Part shown: positions 25,909 through 34,581 of the stretch, one piece after another
Layout: the number at the start of each line of letters is the position of its first letter
Numbering within the stretch: the stretch's first letter is position 1
Source: an uncultured Microbacteriaceae bacterium
Lineage (GTDB): Bacteria; Actinomycetota; Actinomycetes; Actinomycetales; Microbacteriaceae
Direction of reading: 5' to 3'
Length of the DNA stretch: 64,000 nucleotides
Assembly (NCBI GenBank): GCA_947487835.1
Contig: CANKXX010000004.1
Location: 62,001-126,000, forward strand
Position numbers and translations under genes: made by a program
The notes under the pieces: model-generated
Database searches by the model: none
What the model was told of the DNA's origin: nothing
What the model saw: only the letters and a program-made list of their open reading frames with translations

Positions 25909-26598
25909 GTGACCCAGGTCGTAATTCTGGCAGCCGGGATGGGAAGCCGGCTCGGCAGGAGCCTGCCCAAGCCCCTCACCGAGCTCAACGACGGCCGCAC
26001 CATCATGGGTCAGCAGTTCGATAACATCCGTCACACCTTCGGCAGTGCAGCCGGTGTGACCGTCGTCGTCGGCTACAAGCTCGAGCACATCATCGAGGCC
26101 TTCCCGCAGGCGTCCTTCGTCTACAACGAGCAGTACGACCAGACCAACACCTCGAAGAGCCTGCTGCGCGCCCTCCAGGCGTCCGCGCCCGGCGGCGTGC
26201 TCTGGATGAACGGCGACGTGGTCTTCGACCCCGCCATCCTCGACCGTGCGTCGAAGCTCGTCGCCCGAGACCAGACCTTCGTCACCGTCAACACCAGCAA
26301 GGTGTCGGACGAGGAGGTCAAGTACACGACGACCGCCGAGGGCTACATCAAGGAGCTGTCGAAGACGGTCAAGGGTGGCCTCGGCGAGGCCGTCGGCATC
26401 AACTACATCTCCAGCCGGGACAAGGCGACGCTCGTGCGCCAGCTGGCCCGCGTCGGCGACCAGGACTACTTCGAACGTGGCATAGAGTTGGCGATTGAGC
26501 AGGACAACCTGCTCGTCGAGCCGGTAGACATCTCCGACCTCTACGCCGTCGAGGTTGACTTCGCTGAAGACCTCGAGCGGGCCAACCTCTTCGTGTAG
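25909..26598 (+). CDS. LicC-like nucleotidyltransferase
   Basis: 229-aa NTP_transf-type protein: VVILAAGMGSRLGRSLPKPLTEL holds the nucleotide-binding signature (GxGxRxxxxxPKP), followed by YNEQYDQTNTSKSLLRAL and the metal-binding WMNGDVVFD. Such enzymes activate phosphocholine, polyols or sugar phosphates as CDP or UDP derivatives. Placed before Wzm/Wzt export genes and near a TagF-like polymerase, it may make the CDP-linked donor of an envelope polymer. The start is GTG 25909, with AAGGAG six bases upstream. Confidence 0.85.
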   Translation: MTQVVILAAGMGSRLGRSLPKPLTELNDGRTIMGQQFDNIRHTFGSAAGVTVVVGYKLEHIIEAFPQASFVYNEQYDQTNTSKSLLRALQASAPGGVLWMNGDVVFDPAILDRASKLVARDQTFVTVNTSKVSDEEVKYTTTAEGYIKELSKTVKGGLGEAVGINYISSRDKATLVRQLARVGDQDYFERGIELAIEQDNLLVEPVDISDLYAVEVDFAEDLERANLFV

Positions 26599-26638
26599 CC
26601 CACGGGTCGGGGTGCTGACGAAATGGAACCCCTGACAC

Positions 26639-27433
26639 GTGGCTGGATCCGCGGGCGCTGCTCAGCGCTCGAACGCCTCCCGGTATCGGCACGCCCTCTG
26701 GCTCCTCACGACGCGTGACCTGAAGGTCCGCTACTCCACCTCCGCCCTCGGCTACCTCTGGTCGATCCTCGATCCCCTCGTCATGTCGGGGATCTACTGG
26801 TTCGTCTTCACGCAGGTGTTCAGCCGCGACGTCGGGGCCGAGCCGTACATCGTGTTCCTGCTGTGCGGCCTGCTGCCGTGGATGTGGTTCACCGGCGCCG
26901 CGTCGGACTCCACCCGCGCCTTCCTGGCCGAGGCGAAGCTCATCCGCTCCACCAAGATCCCCCGGACCATCTGGGTGTTCCGCCTGATCGCGTCCAAGGG
27001 ATTCGAGTTCGTCGCGAGCATCCCCGTGCTCGCGGTGTTCGCACTGGTCACGGGCGCGACCGTGACCCCGTGGGTGCTGCTGTGGCCGCTCGCGTTCGTG
27101 ATCCAGACGATCCTGCTGATGGGCGTGGGCCTCATCATCGCCCCGCTCGTGGTGTTCTTCCGCGACCTCGAGCGCGCCGTGAAGCTCGTGCTGCGGTTCC
27201 TCTTCTACGCGTCCCCCATCGTGTACGCGTCCGCCGACCTCCCGGACGGCTTCTCCTTCTGGGCGGCGTTCAACCCGCTGAGCGGCATCTTCGGGCTCTA
27301 CCGCGCCGCGTTCTTCCCCGAGCAGCTGGACTGGTTCTACGTCGGCGTCAGCGCGGCGATGTCGCTCGCGCTCCTCGCGATCGGGCTCGTCGTCTTCCGC
27401 CGCAGCATCCGTGCCGTGCTGAAGGAGATCTAG
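26639..27433 (+). CDS. Polysaccharide/teichoic acid ABC exporter permease (Wzm/TagG type)
   Basis: 264 aa with six hydrophobic segments, ABC-2 fold. LLTTRDLKVRYSTSALGYLWSILDPL at the N-terminus and the amphipathic VVFFRDLERAVKLVLRFLFYASPI segment are hallmarks of Wzm/TagG/KpsM permeases. GTG start at 26639, 40 bases after the nucleotidyltransferase. Forms the channel with the ATPase that follows. Confidence 0.93.
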   Translation: MAGSAGAAQRSNASRYRHALWLLTTRDLKVRYSTSALGYLWSILDPLVMSGIYWFVFTQVFSRDVGAEPYIVFLLCGLLPWMWFTGAASDSTRAFLAEAKLIRSTKIPRTIWVFRLIASKGFEFVASIPVLAVFALVTGATVTPWVLLWPLAFVIQTILLMGVGLIIAPLVVFFRDLERAVKLVLRFLFYASPIVYASADLPDGFSFWAAFNPLSGIFGLYRAAFFPEQLDWFYVGVSAAMSLALLAIGLVVFRRSIRAVLKEI

Positions 27434-27435
27434 CC

Positions 27436-28206
27436 GTGTCCGCCACCGCCCCGACCACAACCGTTCCGCCCGTCATCTCGGTGGATGACGCCGGCATCCG
27501 GTTCCGCCGCAACCGGCGCGGGCGCCGGAACTTCAAGGACCTGTTCGCCGGCAGCTCGCGCCGCTCCCGCCCGGGCGAGTTCTGGCCGCTGCGGAACGTG
27601 AGCTTCGACGTGCGACCGGGCGAGGCCATCGGCGTCGTCGGCCGGAACGGTCAGGGGAAGTCGACCCTGCTGAAGCTCGTCGCCGAGGTGATCCTGCCGG
27701 ACGAGGGCACCGTGCGCGTCGGCGCGGGGGTCGCGCCGCTCATCGAGATCACCGGCGGCTTCGTCAACGACCTGACGGTGCGCGACAACGTCTACCTCAC
27801 CGCGGGGCTGCACGGCATGACGCGGGCCGACATCGACGCGCGGTTCGACGAGATCATCGACTTCGCCGAGATCGCCGACTTCGTGGACACCCCCTACAAG
27901 CACCTGTCGAGCGGCATGAAGGTGCGCATCGCCTTCTCGGTGATCTCCCGGCTCGAGGAGCCGGTGATGCTCGTCGACGAGGTGCTGGCGGTGGGCGACC
28001 GCGCCTTCCGCGAGAAGTGCTACCGCCGCATCGAGGAGCTGCTCGCGGGCGGCCGCACCCTCTTCTTCGTCTCGCACAACGAGAAGGACCTGCGCCGCTT
28101 CTGCACCCGCGGGCTCTACCTCGACAAGGGCGCGCTCGTGCTCGACGGGCCCATCGCCGACGTGCTCGCGGCGTACAACGCGGACTACCCGCCCAAGCAG
28201 AAGTAG
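27436..28206 (+). CDS. Polysaccharide/teichoic acid ABC exporter ATPase (Wzt/TagH type)
   Basis: 256 aa. Basic N-terminus (FRRNRRGRRNFKDLF), Walker A GRNGQGKSTLLKL, the LIEITGGFVNDLTVRDNVYL segment typical of polysaccharide exporters, signature HLSSGMKVRIAFS, Walker B PVMLVDEVLAVGD and H-loop SHNEKD. There is no C-terminal carbohydrate-binding domain, so chain length is probably not sensed by this subunit. GTG start at 27436, two bases after the permease stop. Confidence 0.94.
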   Translation: MSATAPTTTVPPVISVDDAGIRFRRNRRGRRNFKDLFAGSSRRSRPGEFWPLRNVSFDVRPGEAIGVVGRNGQGKSTLLKLVAEVILPDEGTVRVGAGVAPLIEITGGFVNDLTVRDNVYLTAGLHGMTRADIDARFDEIIDFAEIADFVDTPYKHLSSGMKVRIAFSVISRLEEPVMLVDEVLAVGDRAFREKCYRRIEELLAGGRTLFFVSHNEKDLRRFCTRGLYLDKGALVLDGPIADVLAAYNADYPPKQK

Positions 28207-28229
28207 CGGCCCTCCACAGGGGGCCGCTA
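28204..28229 (+). terminator. Terminator hairpin after the exporter genes
   Basis: TAGCGGCCC (28204-28212) pairs with GGGCCGCTA (28221-28229) around an eight-base loop. The left arm starts with the stop codon of the ATPase gene. No T-run follows. Confidence 0.55.
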
Positions 28230-28267
28230 TCCACCGGTCGCGGAGGGCGGGTGTCCGACCCGGGCCG

Positions 28268-28273
28268 TACCCT
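28268..28273 (+). promoter_or_regulatory. -10 box of a leaderless gene
   Basis: TACCCT lies exactly six bases before the ATG at 28280; there is no ribosome-binding site. Confidence 0.45.
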
Positions 28274-28279
28274 GCCGGC

Positions 28280-28609
28280 ATGATCCGCCTCGTACCCCCG
28301 CTGCCCGCGGGCGACGCGCCGCACGGCGATGCCCCGCCCGCCGCCTACGCCGTCCCCTGGGACTTCGACCGTTCCCTCGGCCCTCCGCTGTTCACGCTGA
28401 CGAACGTCGGCACGGAGGTCCTGCACGCGATATCGCTGCACCTGCTGGGCTCCGGTGCGATGCTCTGCCGCGCGCCGCTGACCATGCGCCCGGGCGACAG
28501 CGCGCGCATCGTCCTCCGCCACGACGACGACCTCGCCGTGAACACGGTCCTCGTCGTCCGCTGGTTCCGGCCGGACGGCGGCGAGTACCTGTGGCGGGTC
28601 AGCTTCTGA
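28280..28609 (+). CDS. Hypothetical protein
   Basis: 109 aa, soluble, no family recognised. The C-terminal part alternates beta-like segments (PLFTLTNVGTEVLHAISLHLLG ... DLAVNTVLVVRWFRPDGGEYLWRVSF), suggesting an Ig-like or beta-sandwich fold. A TANNNT box six bases before the ATG and high third-position GC support it as a real, leaderless gene. It lies after the exporter terminator and is convergent with the XRE gene. Confidence 0.65.
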   Translation: MIRLVPPLPAGDAPHGDAPPAAYAVPWDFDRSLGPPLFTLTNVGTEVLHAISLHLLGSGAMLCRAPLTMRPGDSARIVLRHDDDLAVNTVLVVRWFRPDGGEYLWRVSF

Positions 28610-28669
28610 GGTCGCGCCCAGGCACCCGTCGCGGTGCGATCAGGAGCGCTCGGCTCAGGAGGGCTCGGC

Positions 28670-28984
28670 TCAGGAGCGCCGCTCCCGGCGTTCCCGCTCG
28701 CGCTCCCGCACGTAGTCCGCCGCCGTGTACACGGCGCGGCGCTCGGGCAGCTGGTCGCCACGAAGCCCGCTCAGGAAGCCGCCGGGGTCGACGCCGAGCA
28801 CGGCGGCGATGCGCACGATCGTGTGCAGGCTGGGATTGCCGACGCCGCGCTCGATCTTGCCGTAGTTCGACACGTTCATCGCGGCGAGGTGTGCGGTCTC
28901 CTCCTGGCTGAGCGCGAGGGCGACGCGGGCGTCCCGCACCCGGCCCCCGAGCACGCGGGAGGCTTCGGACTGCGCTTCGGACAC
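28670..28984 (-). CDS. XRE family transcriptional regulator
   Basis: 104 aa. Residues about 12-70 are a Cro/C1 helix-turn-helix domain (RVRDARVALALSQEETAHLAAMNVSNYGKIERG, then LHTIVRIAAVLGVDPGGFL), followed by a short Arg/Glu-rich tail. GTG start at 28984. It may regulate itself and the divergent gene at 29101 through inverted repeats in the shared 116-bp gap. Confidence 0.85.
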   Translation of the reverse strand: MSEAQSEASRVLGGRVRDARVALALSQEETAHLAAMNVSNYGKIERGVGNPSLHTIVRIAAVLGVDPGGFLSGLRGDQLPERRAVYTAADYVRERERERRERRS

Positions 28985-29020
28985 CCGTCATGCTTATCGG
29001 CCCCCGCGAATCGCGACCAG

Positions 29021-29046
29021 ATGCCATACTACTGAGGCATATATGC
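29021..29046. promoter_or_regulatory. Inverted repeats in the XRE divergent gap
   Basis: ATGCC (29021-29025) faces GGCAT (29036-29040), and the latter is part of the palindrome GCATATATGC (29037-29046). This AT-rich block stands out in a GC-rich gap between the XRE gene and its divergent neighbour and is a candidate XRE operator. Confidence 0.4.
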
Positions 29047-29100
29047 ACCTGCCGTCCGCTCCCGGGACATGCCGGGGCTGCGGCCCGTACACTCGGGAAG

Positions 29101-29931
29101 ATGACCGATCCGCAGTCTCTCGATCCCCGGGTCGTGCAGGGCATCGACAAGGTCCTCGCGATCCAGCGCCCCGTCGTACTGGCCCACATCCGCCGGATCC
29201 GCCGCCGTCATCCCGGCGCGACGCCGGCCCAGCTCGTCGCCATCCTCGAGCGCAACTACCTCACGGCGGTCACCACCGGTGGCGCCGCGGTCGGCGCCAG
29301 CGCCGTCGTGCCGGGCATCGGAACGGGCGCCTCGCTCGCGCTGACCGGCGCCGAGACGATCGGCTTCCTCGAGGTCAGCGCTCTGTACGCGCAGTCCATC
29401 ACCGAGGTCCACGGCATCGCCGTCGAGGACCCGGAGCGTGCGCGTGCCCTCGTCATGACCATGCTGCTCGGCACGGCGGGCGCCGACCTCGTGCGCCAGC
29501 TCACGGGTCAGATGAAAGGCACCGCGCCGGACCACAACCGCTTCTGGGGCCAGGTCATCACCACCGGCATCCCGCAGTTCGCGATGGGACCCATCACGGA
29601 CCGCATCAAGCGGACGTTCGTGAAGCGCTTCGCCGCCCGCATCGGCGGCAACGCCCTCGGCCGCGCCATCCCGTTCGGGGTGGGCGCGGTGGTGGGCGGC
29701 ACGGGCAACCACATGCTGGGGCGTAAGGTCATCGAGAGCTCCCGCGACGCGTTCGGTCCCCCGCCCGTCGTCTTCCCGGCCATCCTCGACCCGAAGGCGG
29801 TCAAGCCCGAGAGCGACGAGGCCGTCGTCCGTCGCAAAGGTCCGCTCTCGCTGCTGCCCGGGCGCAAGAAGCCGCAGGCCGCCCCGTCGCCCGACGACGC
29901 GCCCGCGGAGGACCTGCCCGCCGGGTCCTGA
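29101..29931 (+). CDS. Hypothetical membrane-associated protein
   Basis: 276 aa. A central Gly/Ala-rich segment (TTGGAAVGASAVVPGIGTGASLALTGAETIGFLEVSALYAQ, about 59-99) looks like a glycine-zipper hairpin; a second (NALGRAIPFGVGAVVGGTGNHMLGRKV) follows at about 185-212. The C-terminal 60 residues are charged and Pro-rich. No enzyme motif seen. TACACT at 29088-29093 stands seven bases before the ATG, within reach of a leaderless start, though GGGAAG could also serve as a ribosome-binding site. Confidence 0.75.
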   Translation: MTDPQSLDPRVVQGIDKVLAIQRPVVLAHIRRIRRRHPGATPAQLVAILERNYLTAVTTGGAAVGASAVVPGIGTGASLALTGAETIGFLEVSALYAQSITEVHGIAVEDPERARALVMTMLLGTAGADLVRQLTGQMKGTAPDHNRFWGQVITTGIPQFAMGPITDRIKRTFVKRFAARIGGNALGRAIPFGVGAVVGGTGNHMLGRKVIESSRDAFGPPPVVFPAILDPKAVKPESDEAVVRRKGPLSLLPGRKKPQAAPSPDDAPAEDLPAGS

Positions 29932-29946
29932 CCGCGACGCGCCTGA

Positions 29947-31395
29947 TCAGCGCCGGGTGTCCGGCTGCAGCGTCACCGGCGCGACGATGAGCCCCAGCGG
30001 CACCCGCACCCACCAGACGTGCTGCTCGCGCCGCTCCTTCGGCGTCGAATAGCGGTAGAGGAACATCTGTGCCCGGATCCAGCGGGGCGGGGCCTCCGGG
30101 AACGGATTGCTCCGCAGCAGCCGGAGCGTGCGCCGGTCCCCCTCGAGCAGCCGCAGCAGGAACATCTGGAACCAGCGCGTGTCGCGTGACCCGAGTGCGA
30201 GGAACCACATCAGCCAGTCGAGGCGGAGGTGGTACGGCGCCACCTGGGGCGGCATCCGCGCGGGGTCGCCCGGCTTGCCCTTGAACTCGTACGGCCACCA
30301 GTCCGCGTCGTCGTCAGGGACCTCGTCGTCCGTGCCCTCGATGATCACCTCGTTGCGCTCCTTCGTGATCGTGCCGAAGGCGCCGTAGGCGTTGACGAGG
30401 TGGTACCGGTTGAAGCTCGCGTTCATGAGCTGCCGGCGGGCGAACAGGTTCCGCAGCGGCCGGTAGCTGAGCACGGCGAGGAGGAGGAACCCGGCGGCGA
30501 CGACCGCGACCCACCAGAGCGATTCGGTGCCGTACGCGGTGTCGAATCCGGCCCACGGGACCACTGCGCGCAGCACCCCGTCGCTGATGCCGGAGAACGC
30601 GACGACGATGGTGATCCAGTTGAGCCAGGAGAAGTTGCCGGTGAGCACGAGGAAGAGCTGGCTCGCGATGATCAGCGCGGCGGCGATGGACGCCACGGGC
30701 TGCGGGGCGAACAGCAGGAACGGCACGACGAGCTGCACGACGTGATTGCCGACGACCTCGCAGCGGTGGAACCACGCGGGGGTGTGGTGGGCGAACCAGC
30801 TGACCGGATTCGGCATGGGCTGGGTCTCGTGGTGGTAGTACATGGCCGTGAGATCGCGCCACTCACTGCCGCCGCGGATCTTGATCATGCCCGCGCCGAA
30901 CTCGAGCCGGAACAGCAGCCAGCGGAGGAAGAAGATGATGAGGATCGGCGGCGCGACGTCGTTCGAGCCGAGAAACGCCACGACGAAGCCGGCCTCGACC
31001 AGGAGGCTCTCCCAGCCGAAGCCGTAGAAGGTCTGGCCGATGTTCACGATGGACAGGTACAGGGCCCAGAGCACGAGGAACGCGAGCAGGGGAAGCCACG
31101 GCGGGCCGAGCTGCGGCAGGCCGACCACGAGCGTCGCGGCGATGACCGCGCCGGTCCAGGCGACCGCGACCAGGAGCCGGTCCGAGTACGTCCAGTGGAA
31201 GATGCTCGGGAAGTCCCTGTACCTGGCCCGCCGGAGGAACGACGGGGCGGGAAGCAGCCCGCGCTCGCCGAGCAGCACGGGGAACTGGTTGACGGCCGAG
31301 ACGAACGCCACCACGTACAGGGCGGCGGTGCCGCGCTGCAGCACCTCCCGCGCGAACTCGTAGTCCTCGCCGCCGAACCAGCCGAGCCAGTCCAT
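29947..31395 (-). CDS. Lipase maturation factor family protein
   Basis: 482-aa integral membrane protein of the LMF family, whose vertebrate members help lipases fold; bacterial role unknown. N-terminal MDWLGWFGGEDYEFAREVLQRG, then hydrophobic segments, the signature LEFGAGMIKIRGGSEWRDLTAMYYHHETQPMPNP, and the C-terminal globular motifs AYGAFGTITKERNEVIIEGT and PYHLRLDWLMWFLAL. GGGGAGG lies before ATG 31395. It is the last gene of the minus-strand envelope cluster, 116 bases after the polymerase gene. Confidence 0.9.
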   Translation of the reverse strand: MDWLGWFGGEDYEFAREVLQRGTAALYVVAFVSAVNQFPVLLGERGLLPAPSFLRRARYRDFPSIFHWTYSDRLLVAVAWTGAVIAATLVVGLPQLGPPWLPLLAFLVLWALYLSIVNIGQTFYGFGWESLLVEAGFVVAFLGSNDVAPPILIIFFLRWLLFRLEFGAGMIKIRGGSEWRDLTAMYYHHETQPMPNPVSWFAHHTPAWFHRCEVVGNHVVQLVVPFLLFAPQPVASIAAALIIASQLFLVLTGNFSWLNWITIVVAFSGISDGVLRAVVPWAGFDTAYGTESLWWVAVVAAGFLLLAVLSYRPLRNLFARRQLMNASFNRYHLVNAYGAFGTITKERNEVIIEGTDDEVPDDDADWWPYEFKGKPGDPARMPPQVAPYHLRLDWLMWFLALGSRDTRWFQMFLLRLLEGDRRTLRLLRSNPFPEAPPRWIRAQMFLYRYSTPKERREQHVWWVRVPLGLIVAPVTLQPDTRR

Positions 31396-31511
31396 TCGCC
31401 CTCCCCACCGCCTCCTTTCACCCTTACCCCCGAAGGCCGCCGGAGGCGAGGGTGCGGGGACGTCGGGAAGGGTGCGGGTATCGGTGGGTGGCGGACGGAC
31501 GGCGCCGCGTC

Positions 31512-32801
31512 CTAGGCGTCGTCCTCGTCGTCCTCGTCGCGGGGGTCCGCGGCGCCCGGCTCGGCCGACTCGTCGCGGGCGTGCAGCGCCGCGTGCTCGT
31601 CCCAGCGGTCCATCAGGAGCTGCACGGCGGCGTGGAAGCGGGCCGTGGCGACGCCGGGGGTCGTGTCGCCGAAGTAGTGCTGCACCCAGGCGGCGAGCCG
31701 CCCGCCGGCCGCGACGTCGCCGGCCAGCGCGTCGAGCCGCCCGACGATGCCGGCCGCCTCCTCGGCGGTGAGCCACTCGCAGTCGGAGAGGTAGCCGTTG
31801 GTGTCGACCTGCGCCTCGGGCGCGACCGGGCGCGTGATGAGCAGCGGCTTGCCGGTCGCGAGGCGGTCGTAGACCATCGCGGAGATGTCGACGACGGCGA
31901 CGTCGGCCGCGGCGAGCTGCCAGCCGAGGTCGGCCTTGTCGTCGAAGACGTGCTGGGCGGTGGCGTCGGCGAGATTCGCCTGCTCGATGAGGCGGATGAT
32001 GTCGAGGTTCGCCCGCCGGTACGCCGGGTCGACGACGCCGCTGCGGGGGTGCGGGCGGTAGATGACGCGGTGGCGCCCCGTCTGGAGCAGCCCGCGCACG
32101 AGAGCGACGCCGTGGGACGCGACGGATCCGTACGCGGCGGCGGGGCGGTCGCCCTCCCAGGTGGGCGCGTAGAGCACCACGGAGCGGTCATCCGGGGTGT
32201 AGGGCAGCTCGCCCGAGTAGTGATCGGCCTGCGGGCGGCCGATGGCGATCGCCCGCCGGTCGAAGTCGTAGTCCCAGAGCACCTTGCCGAGCCGGGTCAG
32301 GGCGGCGTCGCCGGCGACAAAGCTGTAGTCGTACGCCTTGAACTGGTTGGTGGTCATGTACATCTTGTCGGACTCGCCGTGGTTGATGAACACGTGCCAG
32401 CGCCGCCCGTACCGCATCATCTGGAAGTTGCGGGTGTTCTGGTTGACGTAGAGGACGATCCGCAGGTCCTGCTCCGCGATGACCTGCTCGAGGTCCACGA
32501 CCCGCCGCACGTACGCGACGGGGAGCGGCGACTCGTCGAAGAGGGCGTTCGCGCCGCTGGGGCTGCGGGAGAGGATCACGACGGGCCAGGTCTTCGCGAG
32601 CTCGATCAGCGGGCGGTACCACTGCCGGATCTGGTAGAGGTTGACCGAGGAGTCCGCGAAGTAGACGCCGATCGAGAAGCGGCCGGGGGGCAGCGGCTCC
32701 GCCGCCGCCAGCTTGCCCTGCAGCACGCCCCTGGCCTGCCGCTGGCGCAGCAGGCTGAGGATCGCTCGCACCCCCAGGCGCGCGTCTCTCACCAGTCCCA
32801 T
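31512..32801 (-). CDS. TagF-like CDP-polyol phosphotransferase (teichoic acid polymerase family)
   Basis: 429-aa protein of the CDP-glycerol glycerophosphotransferase family, which adds polyol-phosphate units to wall polymers. Landmarks: FINHGESDKMYMTTNQFKAYDYSFVAG (the acceptor-side HG motif), VVLYAPTWEGDRP, YRPHPRSGV (the conserved HPR nucleotide site) and the ADVAVVDISAMVYDRLATGKPLLI region equivalent to TagF SSxxFDF. The family Ser is present (DISAM) but the exact substrate is open: glycerol, ribitol or another polyol phosphate. A Glu/Asp-rich tail ends the protein. Confidence 0.85.
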   Translation of the reverse strand: MGLVRDARLGVRAILSLLRQRQARGVLQGKLAAAEPLPPGRFSIGVYFADSSVNLYQIRQWYRPLIELAKTWPVVILSRSPSGANALFDESPLPVAYVRRVVDLEQVIAEQDLRIVLYVNQNTRNFQMMRYGRRWHVFINHGESDKMYMTTNQFKAYDYSFVAGDAALTRLGKVLWDYDFDRRAIAIGRPQADHYSGELPYTPDDRSVVLYAPTWEGDRPAAAYGSVASHGVALVRGLLQTGRHRVIYRPHPRSGVVDPAYRRANLDIIRLIEQANLADATAQHVFDDKADLGWQLAAADVAVVDISAMVYDRLATGKPLLITRPVAPEAQVDTNGYLSDCEWLTAEEAAGIVGRLDALAGDVAAGGRLAAWVQHYFGDTTPGVATARFHAAVQLLMDRWDEHAALHARDESAEPGAADPRDEDDEDDA

Positions 32802-32890
32802 GGATTCGAGGGTACCGAGGCGGCATCCCGCCGCTTCGCCAGTGGCGCCGTTCCGGCGCAGACCGAAAGCGAATCGTGACCGCCCCGGCG

Positions 32891-33760
32891 TCAGATGACG
32901 GGCGGCCGCCCGGCGAGCGTCATGCGGAGCACGGTGCGCCAGCGGAGCGGGCGCCGCTCCCCCGGCGACTCGCGCCAGCCGGTGATCCAGCCGCCCCACC
33001 AGTCCCGGAGCCCGGTGCGATTGCGGGCGCTGCGCAGCAGTTGCACCGCGGTCCAGGACCCGACGTAGAGCGGGATCAGCGGTGCGGGCAGGTTGCGGCG
33101 GGCCAGCCAGACCCGGTTCCGGGCGTTGAGCCGGTAGAACTCCGCGTGCCGCGTCGCGGCGACGGCCGGGTGGTGCGCGACGAGGTCGCCCGCGTACCAG
33201 GCGCGGAGTCCCTGGTCCCACACGCGCCACGCCAGCTCGATGCCCTCGTGGGCGTAGAAGAATTCGCTGGCCCAGCGGCCGGCGCGGTCGAACACCGCGC
33301 GCGGGATGACGACGGCGCCCTCCACGACCGAGAAGACCGCGCTCGGCCGCTCCGGGGAGCCCTTGCGGATGCGCGGAATCCACCGGCGCGGGAGGTCCCC
33401 GCCGCGCGGGTCGACGATGCGCGGCTGGATGAGCGCGACGCTCGGGTCCCGGCGCATCAGCTCGATGACGTCGGCGAGGAAGCGGGGGCTCGGCACGGAC
33501 TCGTCGTCGTCGAGGAAGAAGAGGTACTCCCCCGCGACGGCGTCCACACCGGCGTTCCGGCCCGCAGGGATGCCGACATTGCGCGGCAGAGCCACGGCGC
33601 GGACCCCCTCGGGCAGGCCGGTGGGGAGCCAGCCGTTGCCCACGACGACCGCGTCCACCGTGACGCCCGTCTGGGCGAGCGCGCTCGCGAGTGCCGCGTC
33701 GAGCTCGCCCGGCCGGGTGCCCTGGCTGAGGATCACGACTCCGACGGTCAGGTCGCTCAC
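32891..33760 (-). CDS. Family 2 glycosyltransferase
   Basis: 289-aa GT-A-fold enzyme. Donor-binding strand VGVVILSQGTRPGELDAAL, RNVGIPAGRNAG, metal-binding FFLDDDESV (DxD type), and an acceptor-side region with FFYAHEGIELAWRVWDQG (ED/E-x-E-like general base region). A C-terminal hydrophobic/basic stretch suggests membrane contact. GTG at 33760 overlaps the stop of the CDP-alcohol enzyme (GTGA). Sugar unknown. Confidence 0.88.
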   Translation of the reverse strand: MSDLTVGVVILSQGTRPGELDAALASALAQTGVTVDAVVVGNGWLPTGLPEGVRAVALPRNVGIPAGRNAGVDAVAGEYLFFLDDDESVPSPRFLADVIELMRRDPSVALIQPRIVDPRGGDLPRRWIPRIRKGSPERPSAVFSVVEGAVVIPRAVFDRAGRWASEFFYAHEGIELAWRVWDQGLRAWYAGDLVAHHPAVAATRHAEFYRLNARNRVWLARRNLPAPLIPLYVGSWTAVQLLRSARNRTGLRDWWGGWITGWRESPGERRPLRWRTVLRMTLAGRPPVI

Positions 33761-34578
33761 GCGGAGGTCAGCCGTCGGGAGTTCATGATCGCCACGAAGT
33801 GGCCGGCGAGGGCGAGGGCCGCGAGGGGCACGAGGACCGCGAGGTAGACCCGGTCGGTCTCCGGGTGGCCGGCCACGATGCCGATCAGGGCGACGACGAA
33901 GGTGACGATGGTCAGCTCGACGGAGTGGAACATGCGGTGGAACGGGAAGAAGCGCACCGCCCGGCGGGCGACCGCGAGGAGCCGCTGCCGCGGCGCGACC
34001 GTCGCGTCCGTCGCCGGCGCCTTGGGCAGGTCGGCGCTGGCGCGGGCCACCCGCACCAGGTCGTTGAGCGCCTTGTTGAGCACGATCAGCAGCGCGACCG
34101 TGAACGCCAGGGTCGTCCAGAGGAAGTCGCCGGGCGCCTCGAAGGGGTACGCCGCGGCGCGGATGCCGAGCGCGAGCACGATCAGCGTCTCCGTGGAGTA
34201 GTGGCCCACCGCATCCAGGAAGTGTCCGACGGGCGACGACGTGCGGCGCCAGCGCGCCACCTCCCCGTCGCAGCAGTCGAGCAGCATCTGCAGCTGGCCG
34301 AGGATCAGCGCGAGGAACGCTCCCCCGATGCCGGGGATCAGCAGCGACGCCGCCGTGGTCCAGCCCGTGAGGATCATGAGCACCGTCACGCCGTTGGCGC
34401 TGATCCCCGTGCGCAGCAGCAGCCAGGTGAGATACGGCGACAGGTCGCGCAGGTACAGGTGCGCGGTCCAGTGCTCCGCGTTGCGCCGCAGCCGGACCTC
34501 GGGCGGCTGGGTAACGCGCCGGAGTTCCTCGATGGACTGGGGCGGGGTGGCCAGCGGTGGTCGGTCTCCGGCGCTCAT
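33757..34578 (-). CDS. CDP-alcohol phosphotransferase with His in place of the last Asp
   Basis: 273-aa membrane enzyme with about six hydrophobic segments. It carries the CDP-alcohol phosphotransferase motif D-x2-D-G-x2-A-R-x8-G-x3-D-x3-D, seen as DCCDGEVARWRRTSSPVG then HFLDAVGH. Asp101, Asp104 and Asp122 are present, but the fourth aspartate, the usual catalytic base, is His126. The enzyme would normally move a phospho-alcohol between CDP and an acceptor in the membrane. Operon position between two glycosyltransferases suggests a polymer-linkage or lipid-carrier role. Confidence 0.85.
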   Translation of the reverse strand: MSAGDRPPLATPPQSIEELRRVTQPPEVRLRRNAEHWTAHLYLRDLSPYLTWLLLRTGISANGVTVLMILTGWTTAASLLIPGIGGAFLALILGQLQMLLDCCDGEVARWRRTSSPVGHFLDAVGHYSTETLIVLALGIRAAAYPFEAPGDFLWTTLAFTVALLIVLNKALNDLVRVARASADLPKAPATDATVAPRQRLLAVARRAVRFFPFHRMFHSVELTIVTFVVALIGIVAGHPETDRVYLAVLVPLAALALAGHFVAIMNSRRLTSA

Positions 34579-34581
34579 GGT

